DNA of 44,516 bases from Chloracidobacterium sp. UBA3360 (lineage in GTDB: Bacteria > Acidobacteriota > Blastocatellia > Pyrinomonadales > Pyrinomonadaceae): the NCBI GenBank assembly GCA_002360555.1, contig DEQS01000105.1, forward strand, positions 272,115-316,630. Reading direction: 5' to 3'. Every line of letters starts with the position of its first letter. Within the stretch, counting starts at the first letter, position 1. Below the pieces are notes generated by a model. It was not told the DNA's origin. It saw nothing but the letters and a program-made list of their open reading frames with translations, and ran no database searches. The position numbers were made by a program, and so were the translations under genes. Positions 1 through 8,483 of this stretch are shown in pieces.

Positions 1-250
1 AGAGCAGGGCTTTTTGGTCGGGTGTCAGTAGCTGCTGAACCTTTTCACCCTCACCCTTAAGCCGGGCAATTTCGGTTTGACGTTCCTGGATCGCGGTCGT
101 AAGCAACTCGTTCTGCTTTTTATTTTGGTTAAGGCGAGACAAGCAAAATACACCCACCACGGCACTTATGACGATCATCAGGCCGGCGAGCAAATATGGT
201 AAAACCCTGTTGCGAAAGGGGTTAGTGGCGAGGTTTAGCTTAGTTATCAC
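1..250 (-). CDS. PilN-like fimbrial assembly membrane protein (partial)
   Basis: The gene runs off the left edge, so only the first ~83 residues are visible. It opens with a short cytoplasmic stretch containing NLATNPFRNR, followed by one membrane segment (about residues 17-38) and a charged, coiled-coil-like stretch. A short Asn-rich N-terminus, one transmembrane helix and a periplasmic coiled coil are the usual start of PilN, the inner-membrane part of the type IV pilus alignment complex; NLATxPFxN is a common PilN opening. The start is taken as GTG at 250, because an in-frame TAA lies six codons upstream and there is no better codon. pilM, pilO and pilQ would be expected beyond the window edge. 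Confidence 0.6.
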   Translation of the reverse strand, partial: MITKLNLATNPFRNRVLPYLLAGLMIVISAVVGVFCLSRLNQNKKQNELLTTAIQERQTEIARLKGEGEKVQQLLTPDQKALL

Positions 251-351
251 CTTAAAAACTGCAAATTACCAGACGTTGACACAAAAATAAATCTTAGCAC
301 GAAAGATTTATGATGTCTTTCACGTTCTAAGGCAGGTAAATGTTGCAATTT

Positions 352-1278
352 TTAGCCGCGTCTCGAGGGTAAGATGATCTCGGCAGAATGTGCCGGAAGT
401 TCGCTGTAAACGGCAACGCTGTTGCGTCCGTCGTGTTTTGCGCGGTACAGCGCCGAGTCGGCCATTTCGACGAGCTCGATCGGGTCCGAAGAGTCGGTCG
501 GAAATGACGAAACGCCGATGCTGACGGTGATGTGATGCGTCTCTTTTGATTTGCCCTGACGGACAATACTGAAAGGATATTCTTCGATAGTCGAACGTAT
601 GCGTTCGGCGGCGACGACGGCCTGGGCAAGATCGGCGTCGAGCAAAAACGCTGCAAATTCGTCACCGCCAAATCTGGCTGCCGCGTCGCCGCTGCGGAGG
701 TTTGTCATTATCGCAAAGCCGATCTCTTCGATCGTCTTGCTGCCCGTTAGATGGCCGTACGTGTCGTTGACGAGCTTAAAATTATCGCCGTCCATCATCA
801 GCACGCAGAATGGCCGGTTTTCCGCGGTCGCTCGACCTGCCTCACGCCGCAGCTCGGAAAAGAACGAGCGGCTGGACAACAATCCGGTCAGATCGTCGTG
901 TGAGATGAGACGGTGTATCTGACGCTGATATTCGCGGTCGATCTCATCTAAGAGGTCAAACCGCAGGATAGTCTCGCCGATAGATATTTTGTCGCCGTTC
1001 TCAAGCACCTCGCGGCGGACGCGGCGTCCGTTTAGAAACGTCCCGTTTCGCGAATCGAGATCTGTAAGGATGTACTGAACCTTTTCGGTCGACGTATCCG
1101 CCGTGACCATCGCGTGTTTTCGCGAGACCTGAGTGTCGTTAACGCGGACATCTGCCTCAAGAGCGCGGCCCATGATGACCTCTTGGCGCTCGAGCGGGAT
1201 AGGCACAGCGATCAGCTCGCCGCTCAAAAATACGAGGGCGGGCTTGATGTCGCGTCTGACTATTTTGGAATCGTTCAT
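352..1278 (-). CDS. FHA-GGDEF diguanylate cyclase
   Basis: This 308-residue cytoplasmic protein should make cyclic di-GMP from two GTP. Residues ~34-105 form a forkhead-associated domain (GRALEADV, VSRKH, DSRNGTFLNG), which binds phosphothreonine peptides. Residues ~125-295 are a GGDEF domain with the intact catalytic motif GGDEF at 204-208. RSGD at 195-198 lies exactly five residues before it, the spacing of the RxxD inhibitory site, so product feedback inhibition is likely. There is no membrane segment. The ATG at 1278 (MNDSK) was chosen because the upstream in-frame extension is proline-rich and lies outside the FHA fold. The domain order suggests that Ser/Thr kinase signalling controls c-di-GMP synthesis. 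The neighbouring pilus gene and the PilZ-like gene at 17636 are possible outputs, but this is inference. Confidence 0.92.
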   Translation of the reverse strand: MNDSKIVRRDIKPALVFLSGELIAVPIPLERQEVIMGRALEADVRVNDTQVSRKHAMVTADTSTEKVQYILTDLDSRNGTFLNGRRVRREVLENGDKISIGETILRFDLLDEIDREYQRQIHRLISHDDLTGLLSSRSFFSELRREAGRATAENRPFCVLMMDGDNFKLVNDTYGHLTGSKTIEEIGFAIMTNLRSGDAAARFGGDEFAAFLLDADLAQAVVAAERIRSTIEEYPFSIVRQGKSKETHHITVSIGVSSFPTDSSDPIELVEMADSALYRAKHDGRNSVAVYSELPAHSAEIILPSRRG

Positions 1279-1429
1279 AGGGAGCCTCGGCGGCGGCGGG
1301 AGGGGCAACTTATAGAATAACTTAATCTTTGCAGTAATTTCCAGACTTTTTTGCAGCGGCAATTAGCCGTTTTGATACCGGAAAGGGCTATAATCTTTGC
1401 AAAACCAAAATGACGGACGGACAAATCTT

Positions 1430-2002
1430 ATGTATTGCGAAAAATGCGGAGCGGATAACTCGGAAACAGCTAAATTTTGTCGAAAGTGCGGAGCAGACAC
1501 AGACGTTGAATTAGAAACACGCGTCGCGGTCCGTGAGAATATGAGCGGTGAGGAAAGGGAAATATTTTCGATCAGCCCGACGCTTATGTTCGTTAAGGCC
1601 GGTTACGTGCTTGCGGCTATCGGGGCGTTATTTTTTGTCGCTTTGCTGAGTGTATTTTTGTGGTCGATCGTCCCGGTGTGGCTTGCGATCGTGCTGTCAT
1701 TTACGCTCTTCTTGGTACCTGCTTTTTACCATTTCAAGCAAAAGCTCGTACGATACCGGCTGACCGATTCGACGCTGGAGATCGATTCAGGGTTTATTTC
1801 GCGCACGACGCAAAATGTACCGATCCGCCGGATACAAGATGTAACGGTCACGACCACGGTCTTGCAGAGATTGCTAGGATTTGGGGATCTCGTGGTTGAT
1901 AACGCCAGCGAAGAGGGCGGAAAGATCGTCTTGAAAAATATCAACACGCCAAAAGAATATGCCGATAAATTGTTGGCCCAGATGAGGGAAAACGAAAGGT
2001 GA
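1430..2002 (+). CDS. Zinc-ribbon and bacterial PH-domain membrane protein
   Basis: This protein of about 190 residues starts with a double-CxxC zinc ribbon (Cys 3, 6, 17 and 20), then has two adjacent membrane segments (~residues 52-100). It ends in a bacterial PH domain of the YdbS/YdbT type, containing RLTDSTLEIDSG and VPIRRIQDVTV. Such proteins are membrane-anchored; their molecular role is mostly unknown. The ATG at 1430 (MYCEKCG) is preferred over an upstream TTG at 1397 because zinc-ribbon proteins normally begin at this point. It is transcribed alone, converging on the tyrosine kinase gene with only 21 nt between the stops, where a hairpin terminator sits. Confidence 0.75.
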   Translation: MYCEKCGADNSETAKFCRKCGADTDVELETRVAVRENMSGEEREIFSISPTLMFVKAGYVLAAIGALFFVALLSVFLWSIVPVWLAIVLSFTLFLVPAFYHFKQKLVRYRLTDSTLEIDSGFISRTTQNVPIRRIQDVTVTTTVLQRLLGFGDLVVDNASEEGGKIVLKNINTPKEYADKLLAQMRENER

Positions 2003-2022
2003 GCCAATAGCTCACCTTTTTT
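1995..2022 (+). terminator. Rho-independent terminator after the PH-domain gene
   Basis: GGTGAGC (1998-2004) pairs with GCTCACC (2010-2016) around a 5-nt loop. The stem is extended by AAA/TTT and is followed by a run of T. The stop codon TGA lies within the left arm. In the other direction the T-run is weaker, so it may only partly stop transcripts from the converging kinase gene. Confidence 0.8.
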
Positions 2023-2023
2023 G

Positions 2024-4546
2024 TTAGACCTCAGCTTTTTCGTCCTTGTTCACATCTTCGAGAAAAGGCGTTTCGTCGCCGTCAGATTGTGAATAATACT
2101 GATAATATCCCGAGCCGTAATAATCATACTCCATCGAACCCGACTTGATACCGTTTAGCACGACGCCGTAAATACGTGCGCCGATCGCGTTGACACGCTG
2201 CTTGAACTGACGCATCAGGTGGAGCGAACTCTTATTAGCCATGGCGACGAGCACAACGCCGTCAACCAACGTCGAGAGTATCGACGCATCGGTAAATGAG
2301 ATCGCCGGCGGCGAATCGATAATTATGTGCTTATAACGAGTGCCGAGAAATTCTAACAACTCTCGCATCTCGTTTGAGCTCAAAAGCTCAGCCGGATTTG
2401 GCGGGATCGGGCCGCTGGTAATAATCTTGAGCCGCGGAAGATCTTTATAAGGTCGGATGATGTTATCCGTATTTTTGTCGCCCGAAAGATAGTTGGTCAA
2501 CCCCTGAGTATTCTCTAAACCAAAATGGCTGTGGAGCCTCGGACGCCGCAGATCGCAATCGATGATGACGACATCGGCATCACCCTGAGCTAGCGTGATG
2601 GCGGTGTTGATCGCCGTCGTTGTCTTACCCTCAGACGGCTGCGACGAGGTGACCAAAATAGTTTTTGGCGGTTTGCCGGCCGACGAAAAGAGCAGCGATG
2701 TGCGCAAATGTCTGTAAGCCTCGGCCATCGGCGAATTGCGCTCGTCCAAACTGATGAGCGCGGCAGACGCCGGGTTGCCGTTTCCGTTTCCATTTCCGTT
2801 CGCAATACCGGTGGTGAGCAGCTTTCGCTTTTCGTTGTTGAGATAATGTGGGATAAGGGCAAGCGTCGGCAGCCCAAGATGGCGGCTGACATCGTCAGAC
2901 GTGCGGACCGAATCGTCAAGATAATCGAGCAAAAACGCGAGCCCGATACCGGCGGCGAGCGAAAGCATCATCGCGATAAAGATGTTTCGTGTCCGCTGTG
3001 GGCCGGTCGGCGATGTCGGCGTGACGGCTTTGTTTTGGATCTTGATATTGTCAGGACGGCCGCTGGTCAATGCCAGTTCTAGCTCTTTCTGACGCTGCGA
3101 ATATGTGTTGATCAGCTCGCGGTTGTTTTTTAGCTCGTCTCGCAGGGAGGTGAGCCGTGTTTCCGCCTGTCCCTCGATATTTGCCTTGCCGGCGGCCTGT
3201 TCAAAAGCCTCACGCTGACGAGCCTCGCGTTGCTGAGCAGCGGCTAGTTGAGATCGCAGGCTGGCAAGTACTTCGCGTTCGGCGCTCTCGACCAGCTTGT
3301 CGCCCTCAGATTTGATCTTGTCGGTAACGTCCTTTTTAATACGTATCTTTTGAGCCTCAAGCTCTTTAATCTGTGCATCGATCGCAACCACGTCTCTGTA
3401 GTCCGGGGTGTAACGTACTAAAAGCGCTTTTCGCTTCTCATTTGCTTCGTCGATCTTTTTGTCGATGGCGTCGATACGGTTGTCGAGATCCATCTGACGC
3501 TTGAGGTTTTGGCTGCGGGCATCTTGGATAGCACGGTTATCAGGAACGACCGAGAGAATATCGCCGGTGCCGCGGGCATTTATCGCCGCGTTGTACTGGG
3601 CCAGTATCTTGCCGGTTTCCTCTTGAGCCGTACGATACTGTGTCAAAAGCGTCTGCAGATCGGCCGCCCGAACCTCACCGCCTTTATCCTGCAGCGGCAA
3701 ATTGCTCGACTGCATGACCGTGATCAGGTCATTTTCCTGCTTGGTGATAGTTGCGTGCAGTTCCTCGATCGATTTTTGCAGATCTTCGTACGCCTGCTGT
3801 GTGCCGGCGGTCTCGCGGTCGGCGTCTTCTTTGATAAAAAGCTCGGCGACCTTATCCGAAATTCTGGCGGCAAGCGCGGGATTTGTATTGTCGACCGTGA
3901 TATTTACAAGATTTGTCCGCTCGACCTGCTCGACGTTCAGGCCGCCGATGAGAGCGGCTGCGTACATTTCAGCCCGTTTGTTTTCCTCCGGTGTTAGTTG
4001 TGCTTCGTCCGACTTGCTAGACGTGACCGACGACTCAGTAATGACCGGCACGGCGTTGTCAGTTTCAGCTTTCTTTTCTCCGCCCGAAAACAACGAACGG
4101 ATAGTAGCAAATATGCCGCGATTGCCGTCACCCAATAAATTGGCATCACGCTGCAAGCCGAGAGCGATAACGACGTGCTTCATCAGACCCTGATTTCGGA
4201 GCAGTTGGAGCTGTGTATTGTAATATTTTTGGTCGTCGCCAAAGTTAATATTGATCGCCTCTTTCTGAGTTTGCGGCGGCCTGCGCGGTTCGATAATGAT
4301 CGATGTTTTTGCTTGGTATATCGACTGTTGGCGGTATGAGTAAAACGCGGCGGCGGCGGTCATCAAAATGGTGATCGCCAGGATGATCGGCAAACGCTTA
4401 TAGACGATATTAAAATACTGTTTGATCGACCGCTTGCCGTCGACAGCATCGTCATAAACAGACGAATATCCCGTGCCAAAATCAATCTGGCTAACACTTA
4501 GATCGTTCGTAACCGGAAGAGGCGTAAGCCTCTGATCGTTTTCCAT
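2024..4546 (-). CDS. Wzc-type polysaccharide co-polymerase / tyrosine autokinase
   Basis: This 840-residue inner-membrane protein governs export and chain length of exopolysaccharide or capsule and phosphorylates its own tyrosines. A Wzz domain with a first membrane helix lies at ~50-70. Long periplasmic coiled coils (~240-480) follow, then a second helix with a proline-rich approach (~510-550). The C-terminal BY-kinase domain has a Walker A (SQPSEGKTT, ~637), a Walker A' (VVIIDCDLRRPR, ~659) and a Walker B (HIIIDSPPA, ~740). The tail carries a dense Tyr cluster (YDYYGSGYYQYY, ~808-820), the expected autophosphorylation site. A run of Asn-Gly repeats at ~583-590 links the membrane and kinase parts. 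There is no Wza, flippase or phosphatase gene nearby, so the partner cluster must lie elsewhere. Confidence 0.93.
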   Translation of the reverse strand: MENDQRLTPLPVTNDLSVSQIDFGTGYSSVYDDAVDGKRSIKQYFNIVYKRLPIILAITILMTAAAAFYSYRQQSIYQAKTSIIIEPRRPPQTQKEAININFGDDQKYYNTQLQLLRNQGLMKHVVIALGLQRDANLLGDGNRGIFATIRSLFSGGEKKAETDNAVPVITESSVTSSKSDEAQLTPEENKRAEMYAAALIGGLNVEQVERTNLVNITVDNTNPALAARISDKVAELFIKEDADRETAGTQQAYEDLQKSIEELHATITKQENDLITVMQSSNLPLQDKGGEVRAADLQTLLTQYRTAQEETGKILAQYNAAINARGTGDILSVVPDNRAIQDARSQNLKRQMDLDNRIDAIDKKIDEANEKRKALLVRYTPDYRDVVAIDAQIKELEAQKIRIKKDVTDKIKSEGDKLVESAEREVLASLRSQLAAAQQREARQREAFEQAAGKANIEGQAETRLTSLRDELKNNRELINTYSQRQKELELALTSGRPDNIKIQNKAVTPTSPTGPQRTRNIFIAMMLSLAAGIGLAFLLDYLDDSVRTSDDVSRHLGLPTLALIPHYLNNEKRKLLTTGIANGNGNGNGNPASAALISLDERNSPMAEAYRHLRTSLLFSSAGKPPKTILVTSSQPSEGKTTTAINTAITLAQGDADVVIIDCDLRRPRLHSHFGLENTQGLTNYLSGDKNTDNIIRPYKDLPRLKIITSGPIPPNPAELLSSNEMRELLEFLGTRYKHIIIDSPPAISFTDASILSTLVDGVVLVAMANKSSLHLMRQFKQRVNAIGARIYGVVLNGIKSGSMEYDYYGSGYYQYYSQSDGDETPFLEDVNKDEKAEV
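2775..2804 (-). repeat. Hexanucleotide repeat encoding Asn-Gly linker in the Wzc-like kinase
   Basis: Five consecutive 6-nt units (TTGCCG, TTTCCG, TTTCCA, TTTCCG, TTCGCA on the plus strand) encode an Asn-Gly-rich run between the second membrane segment and the kinase domain. Because units are in frame, copy-number change would alter linker length and not the reading frame. Confidence 0.7.
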
Positions 4547-4688
4547 ACTGCTAAATACTTCCTAACCAAAACAGCCGCCAAAATGCGGAGCAAACTTGCT
4601 TTATACCACATTAAAGGCGCTATTTCACCAATATAATATACAGTCTAGCATTTTGAATTGGGAAAGTTTAGCCCTTTTTGCACAGGCT

Positions 4689-4718
4689 TTGTCTGACGTG
4701 ACTCGCGAATGATATATT
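4689..4718 (+). promoter_or_regulatory. Sigma-70-like promoter for the flavoprotein gene
   Basis: TTGTCT (4689-4694) and TATATT (4713-4718) are separated by 18 nt, about 34 nt before the start codon. The rest of the divergent 205-nt spacer (4547-4751) shows no gene; it must also hold the promoter of the Wzc-like gene, which I could not place. Confidence 0.5.
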
Positions 4719-4751
4719 TTAAGTTTACCCGCTGACTCAAATACCGGGTAA

Positions 4752-7700
4752 ATGGAATGTGATATGACCGAAGTTTCTGAATTTGACCAACACAATATCG
4801 AGCTTGGTATCGAAGGTTTTAGTTTTGCCGAACTTTTTGACGCCGGACGCCTAAAAGATCTGGCCGACAAATTTTACGCCGATGTCGAAAAGCACGAGCC
4901 TTTGCTGCACGCCGCCCTGACGAAATATATCGCCGCTCGCGGAGAGGGTTTTGAACGCCGTGTCGAGTCAAAGATACTGACCGATGCCGCACCGATTCTT
5001 TCGGATTTTATCGCGCGGCTTTTTAAGATCACGGGCGAGAACAACGAGCTTGAGCACGAGATCACCGTCCAGAATCCTGTCTGGAAATACAAATTTTTTG
5101 TCCAACGCCGTGCGATCAAAAAATTTACGGCCGAGGATGCCCAACATCTGAACGAGACCGAACTCTGGCGAGCGGTAACCGAGCTGCGAAACGCGGGTTT
5201 TGACGAGACCCTCGTCCGGGACGAAGAGCTGTCGATCGCAGAGATGACATGTCGGCTGCTCGAAGCTGAGGAGGCCCTAGGAAAAGACGATGTTGAGAGT
5301 GCGGCTGCCTCAGACACGGCGGCCCGCGTTGAGCGATCATACGAAAAGCACCGCGACAGTTTTTTTGGCAAGGTCTATGCCCCGTACGTGTTGGCAGAGC
5401 AGGACGTTGAGGGCGATCTGCTGTTAGTGAAAGCTGCTTTGCACATTATCGAAGCGTGGTCAGCGGCGGCGTTTCATGGCAAAACCAGAAAATGGCACAG
5501 CTTTAAGGTGCCGCACGGCCTGGATTACCAAAATCTCGTTCACCTCATTCATCCAGAGCCAAAGCTGCACAACATTATGCGGGGCAGTGAGGACATCCTC
5601 AGAAAACGTGACGGATTTAAGCTGACCGATGATCGCGGCACGATGCGCGACGCTCTCAGCGAGATCGATTACTGCATGATCTGTCACGAGCGGGAAAAAG
5701 ACGCGTGCCGGACCGGGCTTCACGAAAAAGACGGCACAGTCCATCGCAATCCACTCGGTATCAAGACCGAGGGTTGTCCTTTGGACGAACGCATCTCAGA
5801 GATGCACATGCTCAAGGCACAGGGCGACGCGATCGGTTCGCTGGCTCTCATCACGATCGACAATCCGATGTGTGCTGGCACGGGCCATCGTATCTGTAAC
5901 GACTGCATGAAAGGCTGCATCTTTCAGAAGCAGGAGCCGGTCAATATTCCGCTCGCTGAAACCGCATCGCTTACCGATGTGCTTAATCTGCCGTACGGTT
6001 TCGAGATCTACAGCCTACTGACACGTTGGAATCCGCTAAACGCAAAACGCCCGTATTCATTGCCATATAACGGCAAAAATGTGATGGTCGTCGGCCTTGG
6101 GCCCGCCGGATATACACTTGCCCACTATATGCTAAACGAAGGCTTTGGCGTCGTCGGCATCGACGGGTTAAAGATCGAACCGCTTCCTGAACAGTGGACG
6201 GGCAAAAACGGCACGTCGTGCCCGAAACCGATACATGATCTCAGCGAGATCACTGAGGAGCTTGACGAGCGGATCCTTTCCGGTTTTGGCGGCGTTTCGG
6301 AATACGGTATTACCGTTCGCTGGGACAAAAACTTTTTGACGATGGTGCAGCTGATGCTCACGCGGCGTAAGCGTTTTCGTGCGTACGGCGGCATCAGATT
6401 TGGCGGGACCACTACGATCGAAGACGCTTGGGATTTTGGCTTTGACCATATCGCCATCGCGACCGGTGCGGGTCGGCCGACGATCGTCCCGATGAAAAAC
6501 AACCTCATTCGCGGCATTCGCCAAGCGTCGGATTTCCTGATGGCGTTGCAGCTAACCGGTGCATTCAAAAAAGATACGCTGTCGAACCTGCAAGTTCGGC
6601 TGCCTGCGGTCGTCATCGGCGGCGGCTTGACGGGCATCGACACCGCGACCGAGCTTTTTGCCTATTATCCGGTGCAGGTCGAAAAAATGCTGCACAAATA
6701 CGAGCAGATCGTCGAGGAATTTGGCGAGGAGCACGTGATGAAAGCCTTTGACCCCGAAGAGCTGATGACGCTGCCGGAATTTCTTGATCACGGCCGTCAG
6801 ATCCGTGCCGAACGTGAACGTGCGGCGGCTGCTGGTGAGGAACCTAATTTTGTGCCGCTGGTCAAAAGTTGGGGCGGCGTGTCGCTGATCTATCGCAAGC
6901 GTTTGCAAGACTCGCCAGCCTATCGCCTTAATCACGAAGAGGTCCAAAAAGCTCTCGAAGAGGGAATTGATTTCGTCGAGTGTATGTCACCGACCGAGGC
7001 GGTGCCGGATGAATTTAGTGCCGTCAAAGCGTTAATTTTCGAAAGGCTAAACTACGACGCCGAGACTGGTAAATTTGATAAGACCGGTGAGATGCATGAG
7101 TTTCCGGCACGTACGGTCTGCGTCGCCGCTGGAACATCGCCAAATGTTATTTACGAGAAGGAAAAACCCGGCACGTTCAAGATGGACGAGTGGCAGCAGT
7201 TTTTCCAGCCGCATAAGGTTGCCACCAACGGCGACGGCAAACAGCACGTTGTCGAATCGCCAAAGGGCGAGGCGGGATTTTTCACGTCCTACGAAAACGA
7301 CGGAAAATTTATCAGCTATTACGGCGACAACCATCCGACCTACGCCGGAAACGTTGTAAAAGCGATGGCATCAGCTAAACACGGCTATCCAAAGGTCGTC
7401 GAGATCTTTGCCGACGAGTTGGCAACGCGCGGCACGCTACCGCAGACCGAGCGTGACTCGATCTTTGATCACTTGGTTGCGACACTCGATGAGCAGCTGC
7501 GGGCCTATGTGGTTAAGGTCGATCGGCTGACGCCGACGATCGTCGATGTAATAGTAAAAGCACCGCTACAGGCGAGAAAGTTTGAGCCGGGGCAGTTTTA
7601 CCGTCTCCAAAATTTTGAAACGACCGCACCTATCGTCGACGGCAAACGTCTGATGATGGAAGGCCTCGCGTTGACCGGAGCGTGGGTCGATGAGGAAAAA

Positions 7701-8483
7701 GGCCTACTGTCGATGATCGTTCTCGAAATGGGAACTTCGTCGCGGCTCTGCTCACTGCTAAAAGAAGGCGAAGAAGTTTTGGTGATGGGCCCGACCGGCA
7801 CGCCGACCGAGATTCCTGAAAATGAGAATGTTTTGCTCGCCGGCGGTGGCTTGGGCAATGCGGTGCTTTTCTCGATCGCACGGGCCTTGCGTGCAAAAAA
7901 CAACAAGGTCATTTATTTCGCCGGGTATAAGGACGGCGGTGACCTTTTCAAACGCGAGGAGATCGAAAATGCGACCGATCAGGTGATCTGGGCGACAGAC
8001 TATGGCGTTGAGATCGCTCCCGACAGGCCGCAGGACGCGCATTTTCGCGGTAACATCGTCCAGGCGATGATCGCGTACGCCGAGGGCAAGCTTGGCACCA
8101 AGACCGTCGAGACCCACAGCGTTGACCGCATCATCGCCATCGGCTCGGACCGGATGATGAACGGGGTCCGCGAAGCCCGCCACGCAGCACTCAAGCCTTA
8201 CCTCAAAGACGATCACGTCGCTATCGGCTCGATCAATTCACCAATGCAATGCATGATGAAAGAGGTCTGCGCCCAGTGCCTGCAACGCCACGTAAACCCG
8301 CACACCGGCGAAGAGTTTTTTGTTTTCTCATGCTTTAACCAGGACCAGCATCTCGATTTTGTCGATTTCAAAAACCTGAACGACCGTCTGAAAGCAAATA
8401 GTATTCAGGAAAAGCTGACTAATCTGTGGTTGGATCGGACATTTGGAAACGAAGAATTTAAGAAAGCTCACGGCCTAGGCTAG
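4752..8483 (+). CDS. GltD-like / PyrK-like fused iron-sulfur flavoprotein oxidoreductase
   Basis: This 1243-residue fusion has no signal peptide. Residues 1-~300 are a mainly helical region I do not recognise. Residues ~308-394 carry cysteines arranged as in the 4Fe-4S domain of glutamate synthase small subunit (CMIC, GCPL, then C-x2-C-x3-C in CNDCMKGC). Residues ~440-860 are a pyridine-nucleotide oxidoreductase with two Rossmann motifs (VVGLGPAGYTLA at ~443; VIGGGLTGIDTA at ~619). Residues ~915-1160 are a ferredoxin-reductase/PyrK-like FAD and NAD module (FEPGQFYRLQNF; LLAGGGLGNAV at ~1027). A terminal Cys cluster (C-x5-C-x2-C, then a later C; ~1167-1196) resembles the PyrK 2Fe-2S site. The same modules form the two subunits of NfnAB transhydrogenase, so flavin electron transfer between pyridine nucleotides and an iron-sulfur partner is likely; the substrate is unknown. 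ATG at 4764 is an alternative start with a better-spaced GGA. Confidence 0.85.
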   Translation: MECDMTEVSEFDQHNIELGIEGFSFAELFDAGRLKDLADKFYADVEKHEPLLHAALTKYIAARGEGFERRVESKILTDAAPILSDFIARLFKITGENNELEHEITVQNPVWKYKFFVQRRAIKKFTAEDAQHLNETELWRAVTELRNAGFDETLVRDEELSIAEMTCRLLEAEEALGKDDVESAAASDTAARVERSYEKHRDSFFGKVYAPYVLAEQDVEGDLLLVKAALHIIEAWSAAAFHGKTRKWHSFKVPHGLDYQNLVHLIHPEPKLHNIMRGSEDILRKRDGFKLTDDRGTMRDALSEIDYCMICHEREKDACRTGLHEKDGTVHRNPLGIKTEGCPLDERISEMHMLKAQGDAIGSLALITIDNPMCAGTGHRICNDCMKGCIFQKQEPVNIPLAETASLTDVLNLPYGFEIYSLLTRWNPLNAKRPYSLPYNGKNVMVVGLGPAGYTLAHYMLNEGFGVVGIDGLKIEPLPEQWTGKNGTSCPKPIHDLSEITEELDERILSGFGGVSEYGITVRWDKNFLTMVQLMLTRRKRFRAYGGIRFGGTTTIEDAWDFGFDHIAIATGAGRPTIVPMKNNLIRGIRQASDFLMALQLTGAFKKDTLSNLQVRLPAVVIGGGLTGIDTATELFAYYPVQVEKMLHKYEQIVEEFGEEHVMKAFDPEELMTLPEFLDHGRQIRAERERAAAAGEEPNFVPLVKSWGGVSLIYRKRLQDSPAYRLNHEEVQKALEEGIDFVECMSPTEAVPDEFSAVKALIFERLNYDAETGKFDKTGEMHEFPARTVCVAAGTSPNVIYEKEKPGTFKMDEWQQFFQPHKVATNGDGKQHVVESPKGEAGFFTSYENDGKFISYYGDNHPTYAGNVVKAMASAKHGYPKVVEIFADELATRGTLPQTERDSIFDHLVATLDEQLRAYVVKVDRLTPTIVDVIVKAPLQARKFEPGQFYRLQNFETTAPIVDGKRLMMEGLALTGAWVDEEKGLLSMIVLEMGTSSRLCSLLKEGEEVLVMGPTGTPTEIPENENVLLAGGGLGNAVLFSIARALRAKNNKVIYFAGYKDGGDLFKREEIENATDQVIWATDYGVEIAPDRPQDAHFRGNIVQAMIAYAEGKLGTKTVETHSVDRIIAIGSDRMMNGVREARHAALKPYLKDDHVAIGSINSPMQCMMKEVCAQCLQRHVNPHTGEEFFVFSCFNQDQHLDFVDFKNLNDRLKANSIQEKLTNLWLDRTFGNEEFKKAHGLG

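Noticed and set aside
4874..5371. Long open frame on the minus strand within the flavoprotein gene
   Set aside because: It is a Ser/Arg-rich shadow of the well-supported plus-strand gene, with no domain or ribosome site. Similar shadows at 3509-4193, 10129-10593 and 42978-43460 were dismissed for the same reason.
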